Assembly: GCF_030913705.1 (NCBI RefSeq)
Contig: NZ_CP133190.1
Span: 5,481,501 to 5,545,500 of the forward strand
Source: Anaerocolumna sp. MB42-C2
Lineage (GTDB): Bacteria > Bacillota > Clostridia > Lachnospirales > Lachnospiraceae
Length of the DNA: 64,000 bases
Direction of reading: 5' to 3'
This document shows positions 15,962 to 25,186 of the stretch, in pieces; position 1 is the first letter of the stretch, and the number at the start of each line of letters is the position of its first letter. The translations under genes were made by a program, and so were the position numbers. Below the pieces are notes generated by a model. The model did not search any database, was not told where the DNA came from, and saw only the letters and a program-made list of their open reading frames with translations.

Positions 15962-16774
15962 ATGAAAGAAAGTACAGATATAATGAAAGAGATTACCCCA
16001 ATATTTAATAATCCGGAGAATTATGCAAAAATCGAAGAATATCTTTATATGAATTCTAATCTGCCGGGTCCAAGAGGAAATCTTACCCTTGCCGACAAAT
16101 TTGCCGGATTTTTTAAAACTGCTTCAGTCAGGCAGGAATTAATTGACTATTTATTTCTATGGGCGAACATATCGGAAGAAACGGCTCCTGTAAATGACCC
16201 GATAGAATATCTTCCTTTTTGTGCAATTCTGGCATTAGGTGCACATTATTATTATGCAGAGGATAACACCAAATTAAAAATCATGGAACAATTAAAAAAA
16301 GCTATGAGCGATAAGAGATGGAGGATACGTGAGGCCGTGGCAATGGGGTTTCAGTATATTGCAGAAATGGATTTTGAACCTGTCAGATTCTATTTCACGA
16401 GATGGTATACGGATTCCAATTACCTGGAAAAACGGACATTTCTTGCAGCTTTGGCACATCCACCCATACTTAAAGACAAAGACATTGTCCGGTTCAGTCT
16501 TAATATGAGTGATGCTATCTTAAAAGAACTAATATCCTCCGGCGATGAAAATCGTAAAACAGAGGAGTTTAGTGTGTTATCAAAAGGACTTCAATACTGC
16601 TTAAGTGTATTTGCTGCAGAATTACCGGAGGAGGGGTTTCAGTTATTGAAAAACTATGCAGATTATAAAGATAAGGCTATCAATAAAATAATAAAAGCGA
16701 ACCTCTTAAAAACCCGTTTAACAAAGAAATATCCTCAGAGAGTTAAAGAGATTTTGGAGGTGATTAATGAATAA
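15962..16774 (+). CDS. HEAT-repeat-like hypothetical protein in TetR operon
   Basis: A 270-residue, wholly helical protein without signal or membrane segments. Segments such as DKRWRIREAVAMGFQYIAE and FTRWYTDSNYLEKRTFLAAL have the length and spacing of HEAT-like repeats, as in DNA-alkylation-repair-like scaffolds, but no catalytic motif is visible. Its tail overlaps the TetR gene by 8 bp, so the two are co-translated and probably functionally linked. ATG 15962 was chosen over ATG 15947 because the weak GGGTGG site lies 8 bp before it. Function unknown; the tight regulation shows that it is made only when the repressor is released. Confidence 0.65.
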   Translation: MKESTDIMKEITPIFNNPENYAKIEEYLYMNSNLPGPRGNLTLADKFAGFFKTASVRQELIDYLFLWANISEETAPVNDPIEYLPFCAILALGAHYYYAEDNTKLKIMEQLKKAMSDKRWRIREAVAMGFQYIAEMDFEPVRFYFTRWYTDSNYLEKRTFLAALAHPPILKDKDIVRFSLNMSDAILKELISSGDENRKTEEFSVLSKGLQYCLSVFAAELPEEGFQLLKNYADYKDKAINKIIKANLLKTRLTKKYPQRVKEILEVINE

Positions 16775-17342
16775 AAGGCAGATGCAAAAAGAAGCTACCA
16801 GAAAATTGATATTAAAAGCAGCTTATCAGATTTATGCACAAGAAGGCTTTGGGGCATCAACTAAAACGATTGCCAAGGAAGCACAGATAGCACATGGTAG
16901 TATATTTGTACATTTTCCAACGGTGGATGAGCTTAAAATAAGTCTTTTAGAGCAGTTTGGCAGGGACATAAATACGCGTCTTCATGAGTTAGCAGCAGAT
17001 GGAAGCTGTCTTGAAGAGGTATTAAATGCTCATATTAATGTATTGAGTGAACATGAGGAATTTTATAAAAGGCTGATAACGGAAAGCAGTCAGCTGCCGG
17101 AACAGGTGAAATATGTGTATGTATCCATACAATCGACGGTGTCGTTTCACCTAAGCCAGGTGATCGAAAAATATCAAACAGACGGAAAAATTAAAAAACT
17201 TCCTATGTATTTTATATTTAATTCCTGGATAAGCCTTTTGCATTATTATCTCTCCAACCAGGATTTATTTGCACCGGAGGGTTCTGTTCTTATCAGGTAT
17301 CAGGAGGAACTGGTTCATAATTTCATAAAGATGCTGGAATAG
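16767..17342 (+). CDS. TetR-family transcriptional repressor
   Basis: A 191-residue regulator. The N-terminal HTH is clear: ATRKLILKAAYQIYAQEGFG, then STKTIAKEAQIAHGSIFVHF, with F-x-V-H-F-x-x-x-D-E-L-K ending the domain. The remaining residues form the helical ligand domain, for which no ligand can be proposed. It overlaps the upstream HEAT-like gene and presumably represses the operon from the palindrome at 15923-15940. A rightward VOC gene follows 83 bp later and may belong to the same transcript. Confidence 0.92.
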   Translation: MNKRQMQKEATRKLILKAAYQIYAQEGFGASTKTIAKEAQIAHGSIFVHFPTVDELKISLLEQFGRDINTRLHELAADGSCLEEVLNAHINVLSEHEEFYKRLITESSQLPEQVKYVYVSIQSTVSFHLSQVIEKYQTDGKIKKLPMYFIFNSWISLLHYYLSNQDLFAPEGSVLIRYQEELVHNFIKMLE

Positions 17343-17425
17343 AATACTAATAAGAGATTTGGTTTTGAATAGGATGATATGTGATTGTAAACAAATTATT
17401 GAGAGCTATAAGAAAGGAGATAAAG

Positions 17426-17776
17426 ATGAAGACATATGATAACTTTTTTGTACCTGTTAATAATCTGGTACAAGCAAAAGATTTTTATCAGAAAGTTCTT
17501 GGTCTTTCTTTGAAATTTGACTTTTCAGAGAAAGGTATGGTTGCTGTGCAGGTAGGTAATGAGGAACCTGCAATTATATTGAAAGATACACATCATTTTC
17601 CAGATGCAAAACCTGCTATTTGGTTTGAGGTAGATTGCGTGGAAGATAAATATCAATCTCTTAAAGAAAAAGGTGTAACTTTTTTAGGAGAGCCATACAA
17701 GATTGGTACGGGACATGCTGTCGAGTTCGAAGACATATTTGGTAATCGCCTTGGAATTACGGATTACCTTTTATGA
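17426..17776 (+). CDS. VOC-superfamily (glyoxalase/bleomycin resistance-like) protein
   Basis: A 116-residue single-domain protein of two beta-alpha-beta-beta-beta modules: VPVNNLVQAKDFYQKVLGLS at the start and GHAVEFEDIFGNRLGITDY at the end are typical VOC ends. The metal ligands normally placed near the start of module one and the end of module two are only partly present (E in VEFED). It may be a lyase, dioxygenase or drug-binding protein; the sequence does not decide. ATG 17426 follows AAAGGAG with 7 bp spacing; a longer GTG frame from 17381 has no site. Confidence 0.85.
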   Translation: MKTYDNFFVPVNNLVQAKDFYQKVLGLSLKFDFSEKGMVAVQVGNEEPAIILKDTHHFPDAKPAIWFEVDCVEDKYQSLKEKGVTFLGEPYKIGTGHAVEFEDIFGNRLGITDYLL

Positions 17777-17874
17777 TAGCAGTTTAATAAATATCTTATT
17801 AGGAAGTGAGTAACTTTTTAATGCTTAAATACTAAAAAGCGTTTCATAATTAAGAAAGTATTGGAGATAAAATA

Positions 17875-18117
17875 ATGAAAGTATGTATTTCTTGCGGTAT
17901 GCCATTGAAAAATGCGGAGGATTATCCTCTTAAAGATGAATCAAAGGATTATTGCGTTCATTGCGCCCATGCCGATGGTTCTATGCAGTCCTTTGAGGAA
18001 AAAAAGAGTAGTATGTCAGAATTTATTATGAAAACACAGGGACTGGATCGTGTTGTTGCCCATAAGGCAGCAGAAGAATTAATGCGAAAACTTCCGGCTT
18101 GGGAGAAGTATTTTTAG
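17875..18117 (+). CDS. Small zinc-ribbon protein
   Basis: An 80-residue protein with two cysteine pairs, CISCGMPL at residues 4-11 and CVHCAHADG at 27-35, which form a zinc ribbon of the type annotated as putative zinc ribbon domain (PF12674). The remainder is helical and ends in PAWEKYF. Such proteins are often encoded near regulators or VOC proteins and their function is not established. GGAG lies 9 bp before the ATG. A terminator follows at 18157. Confidence 0.82.
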   Translation: MKVCISCGMPLKNAEDYPLKDESKDYCVHCAHADGSMQSFEEKKSSMSEFIMKTQGLDRVVAHKAAEELMRKLPAWEKYF

Positions 18118-18156
18118 GATGGTATTTATTTAAATCATATGAAAGTTTATTATTAG

Positions 18157-18213
18157 GCTCTTGAATTTGGGATATATTACTTACTATCTCAATTCGGGAG
18201 CTTATTTTTATTT
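18157..18213 (+). terminator. Terminator after zinc-ribbon gene
   Basis: Arms GCTCTTGAATT (18157-18167) and AATTCGGGAGC (18191-18201) pair with two mismatches and are followed by TTATTTTTATTT. Confidence 0.6.
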
Positions 18214-18340
18214 CATAGGAAAGTTCTCCGAACTTCCCTATGAAATAAAAGCCCGAGCGGCGGGATGCGCATGACGCGCTATTGGAAGTTGTCACTAAAG
18301 TGACAGCGCGTCAGCGCTAGAGTCTGGCGAGCCAGACTCT
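18211..18340. repeat. GC-rich three-hairpin block with dispersed repeat motifs
   Basis: Three adjacent stems: 18211-18226 with 18230-18245 (16 bp, one mismatch); GACGCGCT 18273-18280 with 18305-18312 enclosing GTCACT/AGTGAC; and AGAGTCTGGC 18319-18328 with 18331-18340. The last motif recurs at 48225-48252, and CCGAGCGGCGGG (18253-18264) recurs with one change at 54266-54277. The block is far richer in GC than its surroundings. The remaining bases up to 18581 hold only the AGGAGG site of the GH92 gene; no clear promoter was found. Confidence 0.6.
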
Positions 18341-18581
18341 TCTTATGAATCATAAATTTACATTATATATAATGATTCGCCCGACAAAAGCCCTCTCAAA
18401 TTATATAACATGAAAGCAGGTAGGTATAATTTTTTCATTTACAAGAAATTTACCTCCTTACGACAAAAGAATTACGGAATTGTGATAGCAGGGGAGGGGG
18501 AATTTCTATAAACTTGAAATGCATTCCAATTATGTAATTAAAACACAATAAGATTGGCAATATGAAAAATAAGGAGGCATT

Positions 18582-21500
18582 ATGAAAAACAGGAAAGCTA
18601 GAATATTGGCTGGAGTAGTGGCGGCAATCATGCTGGTAACCAATGTGAATTTGGGCAGCTTTCAGTTAAACGAAACGTCTAAAGTGTATGCAGCAGGAGA
18701 TTCTTCCGATGAAGAAGACTATACGGCCTACGCCGACCCCTTTGTCGGAACGGACGTTGATTTTGGACAACTGTTTCCCGGAGCAGTCACTCCCAATGGA
18801 CTTGTAAAACTAAGTCCGGATACTTACCCTCATAATACGGATGATCATGCAGGATATGATTACAGCAAAACCCAGATAGAAGGATTTTCCCACACCAGAA
18901 TAGAAGGAGTCGGTGGACAGGGAGCAGGCGGGGACATTTTATTAACCCCGACCTATGTCCAGTATGACAGTAAACCAACGGCAGCTTCCAGGGCACAAAG
19001 CTACAGTCATAATAATGAGTCTGCCTCACCAGGGATTTATTCGGTAGAACTTACTCCAAAAACCGGGACGGGTACAAATTATAAAGATGATACCGGCATT
19101 GGTAAAATCAAGGTAGAGTTAACTGCCAATACGAGGACAGGTTATCATAAATATACCTTTCCTAAGGACGGGAGAGTCTCTTTAGTGGTAGACCTAAATT
19201 ATACCTATCACGGAACTGATATCAGGAATGCAGTGCTTAATGTGGAGCAGTCAGGCGGTATAACTGCTGTTTCAGGCAGATTCAGCGGAAGAAACGTCTC
19301 CGGACATGGTAAATACACTATGTATTTCTACATGGAGACAAGCCAGCCGGCAGCAGAAGTGAAAACCTGGCTTAATTCTGCTCTGACAGATGTACAAAGC
19401 CAGGAGGGAAACGATATTGGGGCCGTGTTGTCCTTTGATGCTAAGGCATCGACGCCACTTCAAATAAAGGTCGGTGTCTCACCGGTCAGCAGTGTGCAGG
19501 CGAAAAAAGATATGTATAAAGAAATGTCAGACTGGGATTTTGACGCAGTTTATAATAATGCCAAAGCAGCCTGGAATGATGTACTAGGAAAAGTAAAAAT
19601 AGAGAATTCTGCTGTCAGTGATCCGGACGGAAAGCTTAAGAAATTATTTTATACTCATTTGTATCATATGTTCACTACACCGGTGAATGCCACAAGTACT
19701 GACGATACTTTCCGGGCAACCGACTTAAAGGTTTACAAAGCAGATGATTATACCCATTATGATTCCTGGACCTTATGGGATGACTTCCGAAAATATCCCA
19801 TTATCGGTCTGGTCCTTCCGGAAGTGTATAAAGATTATATCCGTTCCATTGCCGATACCATGGAATACGGAATCGGTACATGGGGGTTGGATACCCAGAC
19901 GGTCCCGACAGTCCGGACCGAACATGCTGTCGCACTTTTAGCCGACGGAGTGGCGAAAGGGTTTGATGATATTGACAATTTGGAAAGTGCGTATGAAACG
20001 GCAAAAAATATAGCCGACGGTACGGTTGACAGTACAGCTGAGAGATTGGGATATATTAAGGGCAGAGTCGACAGAACCGTGGAAGCCTCTTATGATGACT
20101 GGGCGATTTCCCTATTGGCAAAAAATCTGGACAACGCAGAGGATTTTAATAAATATCTCGGACGCTCCTTTTTTTACAAGAATCTGTATAAAGAGGATGC
20201 AGTTACGGCCTCCGTTAATGGAACAGACACTAACATGGGGTTATTATGGCCAAAAGACGCGGCTGGTAATTTTATGAGCGCCAATCCGGAAGCCTACGGC
20301 GATAACAGTTTATATCAGGGAACACTATGGCAATATACCTGGTGGAATTCCAATGATGTAAACGGATTATTGGATTTAATCGGCAGTAAGGAAAAAATGG
20401 CCCGGGAATTGCATTATCTGTACGGAATGCAGGATCCGGGCAACGGAAGACGAATGTTACATACCAATTCCAATGAAATTGACCTGCACACACCATATTT
20501 ATTCAATTTTGTCGGGGAACCCTATAATACCCAGTACTGGGTAAGGCAGATCTATACGGGAAAGACATGGAACCGCTACAGCGGGACAGGGGAGTACAAT
20601 CCACCTGTCTATGACTATGTTTATAAATTGGATCCTCAGGGATTTTTAGAGACCATGGATGATGATGCCGGAACAATGGCTTCCATGTATGTAGCTGCCG
20701 CCATGGGATTATTTCCGATGGCACCGGGGGATACAACCTATCAGATTGGAACGCCTTTTTTTGATAAAGTAACGATTGACGTCGGGAACGGGAAACAATT
20801 TGTCATTGAAGCGGATAACGTATCTTCCGATAATTATTACATTCAGTCAGCTACCTTAAACGGAAAAAACTTTGATCGGACCTGGATCGACTATTCGGAA
20901 ATTATACGGGGTGGTACCTTGAAATTCCAGATGGGTTCTTCGTCTTCCGACTGGGCAGTGGAGGGGATAACAGCGTTATCTTCTTCCGACCTTACAGATA
21001 CGAAAGTCTATGATACCAAAGATATGCTCAGTTATTCCGCAACAACGATTTTTGAGTCTGACCGGAATGACGGCTCTGTTGATGATACCATTACCATATC
21101 CTTGCAAAATACGGATACAGTAATGGTGGGAGAAGAGAATGAAGATTTAATCTCCTCAGGAAGAGTGACGGTAAGTAATGTACCGGAAGGGCTTACGGCA
21201 AGTGCTGTAAAACTGGATGACACAAGCATTCGGATAAGTTTTTCGGGAAATGCGGTCAATCATAACAAGGATGACAGTATTGGAAATCTATCTGTCAGCC
21301 TGGATGATTCCTTATTCAGTAAAGTCATTATAAGTAAGCGGAAAGAAAAATCAAATATTAAAATCATGTTTCGGGATGATACCATTACCTTTGACACGGA
21401 CCGTTTGTATGAATCTGCCGACAATGACGGTACCTTAGAAGGAACTGTTATCGTTAGTTTATCGGGAAACGGTACATTTGATGGTGCTGACGGAGAAGAT

Positions 21501-24500
21501 TTTATTGCGGATGGGAAACTATATTTGTCGAATCTTCCGGACGGATTATCCGCCGGTGCGGTAAAAACAGGAGAGAAACAGCTTGAACTTACCATATCCG
21601 GACAAGCAAAAGAAAATGAGGCCGATGTGGATGATTTGGGGATCACCTTTGAAGATTCAGCATTTTCAGGGGCGGCGGCTTCTGAAATAAACGGTTCCAA
21701 TTATGGAGGTATGAAATCTCTTATACTCGATTTTGCTCCGAACTGGGAGGAACGCCTGGCGGAAATGATAGAGGAAGGCAGGCAAATCAACCCATCCGAT
21801 GTTACGGCCAACAGCTTTTCTGCTTTGAAGGAGGCTTTGGAAAACGGTCAGGAGATTCTTGATCAGGGCGGAGCAGCGGAAAGTGAATACCGGGATGCCT
21901 ATGAGACAATCATTTGGGCCCTGGATGGCCTTGTATACAGTCAGAGTGTCTTAAAACAGCTGGAAGCTGAACAATATACCATATGGTCGGGCGGAAATGA
22001 TTTAAAAACAGAAACCAGCCAGGATAGCAGCGGGATTTCCCTGGGCAATCTGGGAGGAACCTATGACGGAGCCTGGATCGGGTTTGAAAAACTAAACTTC
22101 GGAACCGGTAATATAGCTTCCTTTACCGTTCGTTATGTAAATAACAGCAGCCGCTGTGCCGCAGATTCCGCAATGGAAATTCACTTAGGGAGCCCGGATG
22201 GGGAACTGCTGCAGACAGTATCCTTAAGCCCCAGTGGAAGCAGCTGGAATGCGTATACCTCGAAAACGGTAGAACTGGATCACCCTGAAAAACTTACCGG
22301 AACCGTGGATGTTTATTTTGTATTAAAGGGCACCGGCGCGGTTGGGAGCGGCACTGGGCAGGTATTTGCCGCAAATCTGGACTGGATGAAATTTAATGCG
22401 GCCACTACTTATGGAATATATCAGGCGGAAAATTATTCTTCCTGGTCGGCAGGAAATCTGAAAACAGAAACCAGTACGACATATGAGGGTGAAAGTCTGT
22501 CTAATATCGGCGCTACCTACGACGGAGCTTGGATTTCCTATAATCAGGTATTATTCGGTGGGCAAGGACTTGGTAAAATTGCTATCCGTTATGCAGGAAA
22601 TACGGGAAGGTGCGGAGCAGATGCACGTATAGAACTTCATCTGGATTCACCGGGAGGAGAATTGATTGATACGATTCCCATTGCACCGACGAATCCTGAC
22701 TGGTCGCATTATGTTACCGCCGAGAAAGAACTGGCAGGTAAAGTAACCGGCTTGCATGATATATACCTTGTGATGCGTGCTGCGACAACAGGTTCCAAAC
22801 CATATGTAGCGAACCTTGACTGGTTTTCTTTGATAGAGGCGGAAAGCGACAGTGTGGACAAGTCAGAATTACAGTTCTTATATAATTTTTATGCAGACCT
22901 GTTAAATCAGGAAGACAAATATGAAGCTGCCTCCTTTACCGCTTTTAAAGAAGCAATGGTTCAAACAAAGAAAATACTGGATTCCGTTCAGGCTACGAAA
23001 GAAGAAGTGGAACAGATGACGGCTGTCTTACAGGAGAAGAAAGCGGCACTGATTGCTTTAAATTTACCGGGGGAACCGGCAATCACACCGGATCATGTCG
23101 TTTTCGACAAATATACGGGTTCCATAAACTATGGGGACAAAACAGTAATGATTACAGAAGGTGGTACCTTAACAGGCATTAATAACGGGTCGGATACTTT
23201 GTCCTCAGAATCCGATTATACGGTAACCGGCAGTGCGGTCACAATATATTCCCTATATTTAGAGACTTTGAAAACGGGTACCACGGAATTATCTTTTCAA
23301 TTTTCTGACGGAACTGCTAAAACATTAACAATTCTGGTGACAGATACCACACCGAGACAGGAAGAAGCGGATTCGGTTATCAGTCCGGTTACGGCAGTTT
23401 TTAATAAATATAAAAAATCTTCGGATCATAAAGATGTCGTTGTAACCATGACACTAAACGGTAATACTTTAACCAATATAAAAAACGGGACGGATATTTT
23501 AGCGGAAAGGGATGATTACACAGTAAGCGGCAGTGCGGTTACGGTTCATACGACATATTTGGATAGATTGAAAAAAGGTACGGCTTACTTAACCTTTACA
23601 TTCAGTTCAGGGAAAGACAGCAGTCTGTCTGTCAGGATTGTCGATACTAAACCTTCCTCCCCTTCCTCAGGTCATTCCTCGGGAGCTTCGGGTTCCGTTC
23701 CCTCAACGAGGGAATGGGAAATTCCCGTCGTAACTGACAACGGTACTTCTCAGTCAACGGCTGTACGGATTCCGGTATCCAGAACAACATCCAATGACGG
23801 AACGGTAAAGGATATAGTACAGCTTAAAGAAACACAGGCTGCCGGAATCATAAAAAATGCGCTGGAAACCAGGAGTACCATAGCGGTCATCGATTTAACC
23901 GGGACGTCTTCCGATAAAGCCGACAGTTCGCAGATACAGATTCTTAAGGCAGCGGCGACACTGTTCGGACAGAATAATATTGCATTTACTATTTTAACGG
24001 AACAGGCAGGTATGGTACTTCCGGCAAAAACAATGACAGAGATTGCCGGTCAGGATGTATCTCTTACGATTTCTGATGTTAAAGAGGAGTCACAGATAGC
24101 AAAAACGAAGGATTTAGCTTTACAGATGGGAGTGGAAAAGATGCTGCATTCTCCAATCCGAATCGAAACCAATTATGCTCTAAAAACACAGATAACACTT
24201 CCGATACAAAGCAGTGATCTTCCAACCGAAGGCAGTCAGCTTAAAGAATTTACATCTTCACTGGCAGTACTTGTGGAACACAGCGATGGGGAAATCAGAC
24301 TTAAAAAAGGAACCATCCAATATGATAAAACTGGAAAGCCGACGGGAATATCCGTCTGGGTGGATAAATTCAGTACCTTTACCCTGGTAAAAACTACGTT
24401 TGACGGAACTGTAAAAGTATTGAAAAATAAGCAGATGCCGGATAAAGAGCTGAATGTAAGGTTTGGCCAAAATCTGGATTCTGGGACCGTTTCGGAAGAT

Positions 24501-24995
24501 AATGTATATGTATTGGATTCTAAGGGAAATAAGATAGATGTGACCATAGCGTGTGAGAGAAACAGTATAAAAGTGATACCGGTAAACTATTATAACCCCG
24601 GGGAAACTTACACATTTTACATTACGAAAAATGTCCTGTATGAATCCGGTTTACCAATAATAGCACGAAAGTATGAATTTACCATTGGTAATATACTTCT
24701 TGGTGGTACGAAAATAAATACTTACCAAAATGTACCGGCAGATAAAATCTGGTCAATTAAATTAGATAAGAGGATAGACATCAAAACTTATAAAAACAAA
24801 TATGTTACGGTAGTTGACCAGTACTGTAACATTATAAAAGCGGTATCTTCTGTGGTTAAAGACAGCTATATAAAAGTGATACCCCAGGATAAATATAAAT
24901 CCGGAAATACCTATTACATAATTATTGACGGGTTAAACTTTGATGACGGTACTGCAATGGATAAAGCGGTATGGATTAAGTTTTCCATAAAATAA
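18582..24995 (+). CDS. Giant secreted GH92 alpha-mannosidase with CBM6-like, FIVAR and Ig-like domains
   Basis: A 2137-residue exported enzyme. A signal peptide (ILAGVVAAIMLVTNVNL) is followed by the GH92 domain at about 46-800, with YADPFVGTD, FPGAVTPNGLVKLSPDT, EGFSHTRIEG, DSWTLWDDFRKYP, DDWAI and YVAAAMGLFPM, all hallmarks of calcium-dependent exo-alpha-mannosidases. Then come two related beta domains (about 803-1045), a FIVAR-like helix pair, two CBM6-like domains (about 1126-1270 and 1280-1420), another FIVAR, two CBM_X2-like repeats (about 1500-1690), a Ser-rich linker, a unique domain, and two SbsA-like Ig domains at the end. It should trim terminal mannose from N-glycans or yeast mannan outside the cell. 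AGGAGG precedes the ATG. No sorting motif or SLH repeat is present. Confidence 0.93.
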   Translation: MKNRKARILAGVVAAIMLVTNVNLGSFQLNETSKVYAAGDSSDEEDYTAYADPFVGTDVDFGQLFPGAVTPNGLVKLSPDTYPHNTDDHAGYDYSKTQIEGFSHTRIEGVGGQGAGGDILLTPTYVQYDSKPTAASRAQSYSHNNESASPGIYSVELTPKTGTGTNYKDDTGIGKIKVELTANTRTGYHKYTFPKDGRVSLVVDLNYTYHGTDIRNAVLNVEQSGGITAVSGRFSGRNVSGHGKYTMYFYMETSQPAAEVKTWLNSALTDVQSQEGNDIGAVLSFDAKASTPLQIKVGVSPVSSVQAKKDMYKEMSDWDFDAVYNNAKAAWNDVLGKVKIENSAVSDPDGKLKKLFYTHLYHMFTTPVNATSTDDTFRATDLKVYKADDYTHYDSWTLWDDFRKYPIIGLVLPEVYKDYIRSIADTMEYGIGTWGLDTQTVPTVRTEHAVALLADGVAKGFDDIDNLESAYETAKNIADGTVDSTAERLGYIKGRVDRTVEASYDDWAISLLAKNLDNAEDFNKYLGRSFFYKNLYKEDAVTASVNGTDTNMGLLWPKDAAGNFMSANPEAYGDNSLYQGTLWQYTWWNSNDVNGLLDLIGSKEKMARELHYLYGMQDPGNGRRMLHTNSNEIDLHTPYLFNFVGEPYNTQYWVRQIYTGKTWNRYSGTGEYNPPVYDYVYKLDPQGFLETMDDDAGTMASMYVAAAMGLFPMAPGDTTYQIGTPFFDKVTIDVGNGKQFVIEADNVSSDNYYIQSATLNGKNFDRTWIDYSEIIRGGTLKFQMGSSSSDWAVEGITALSSSDLTDTKVYDTKDMLSYSATTIFESDRNDGSVDDTITISLQNTDTVMVGEENEDLISSGRVTVSNVPEGLTASAVKLDDTSIRISFSGNAVNHNKDDSIGNLSVSLDDSLFSKVIISKRKEKSNIKIMFRDDTITFDTDRLYESADNDGTLEGTVIVSLSGNGTFDGADGEDFIADGKLYLSNLPDGLSAGAVKTGEKQLELTISGQAKENEADVDDLGITFEDSAFSGAAASEINGSNYGGMKSLILDFAPNWEERLAEMIEEGRQINPSDVTANSFSALKEALENGQEILDQGGAAESEYRDAYETIIWALDGLVYSQSVLKQLEAEQYTIWSGGNDLKTETSQDSSGISLGNLGGTYDGAWIGFEKLNFGTGNIASFTVRYVNNSSRCAADSAMEIHLGSPDGELLQTVSLSPSGSSWNAYTSKTVELDHPEKLTGTVDVYFVLKGTGAVGSGTGQVFAANLDWMKFNAATTYGIYQAENYSSWSAGNLKTETSTTYEGESLSNIGATYDGAWISYNQVLFGGQGLGKIAIRYAGNTGRCGADARIELHLDSPGGELIDTIPIAPTNPDWSHYVTAEKELAGKVTGLHDIYLVMRAATTGSKPYVANLDWFSLIEAESDSVDKSELQFLYNFYADLLNQEDKYEAASFTAFKEAMVQTKKILDSVQATKEEVEQMTAVLQEKKAALIALNLPGEPAITPDHVVFDKYTGSINYGDKTVMITEGGTLTGINNGSDTLSSESDYTVTGSAVTIYSLYLETLKTGTTELSFQFSDGTAKTLTILVTDTTPRQEEADSVISPVTAVFNKYKKSSDHKDVVVTMTLNGNTLTNIKNGTDILAERDDYTVSGSAVTVHTTYLDRLKKGTAYLTFTFSSGKDSSLSVRIVDTKPSSPSSGHSSGASGSVPSTREWEIPVVTDNGTSQSTAVRIPVSRTTSNDGTVKDIVQLKETQAAGIIKNALETRSTIAVIDLTGTSSDKADSSQIQILKAAATLFGQNNIAFTILTEQAGMVLPAKTMTEIAGQDVSLTISDVKEESQIAKTKDLALQMGVEKMLHSPIRIETNYALKTQITLPIQSSDLPTEGSQLKEFTSSLAVLVEHSDGEIRLKKGTIQYDKTGKPTGISVWVDKFSTFTLVKTTFDGTVKVLKNKQMPDKELNVRFGQNLDSGTVSEDNVYVLDSKGNKIDVTIACERNSIKVIPVNYYNPGETYTFYITKNVLYESGLPIIARKYEFTIGNILLGGTKINTYQNVPADKIWSIKLDKRIDIKTYKNKYVTVVDQYCNIIKAVSSVVKDSYIKVIPQDKYKSGNTYYIIIDGLNFDDGTAMDKAVWIKFSIK

Positions 24996-25007
24996 ACAAA
25001 TAATGAT

Positions 25008-25056
25008 AAGGAGCTGTGACACCTGCCTTACCGGTTGGAGTGTAATGGCTCCTTTT
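25008..25056 (+). terminator. Terminator after GH92 gene
   Basis: AAGGAGC (25008-25014) pairs with GCTCCTT (25048-25054); the second arm runs into TTTT. Only 7 bp of perfect stem, so moderate support. Confidence 0.5.
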
Positions 25057-25186
25057 CATTGAGAATAAAATTTTACATAAAATAAATGCAAATATTACCA
25101 GAATATAATTCTTTATTTACTTTCACCTGATATACTCCATGTTATATTGAAGATGCAATGAAGCCCGGGAGGATGAAACGAAATAT

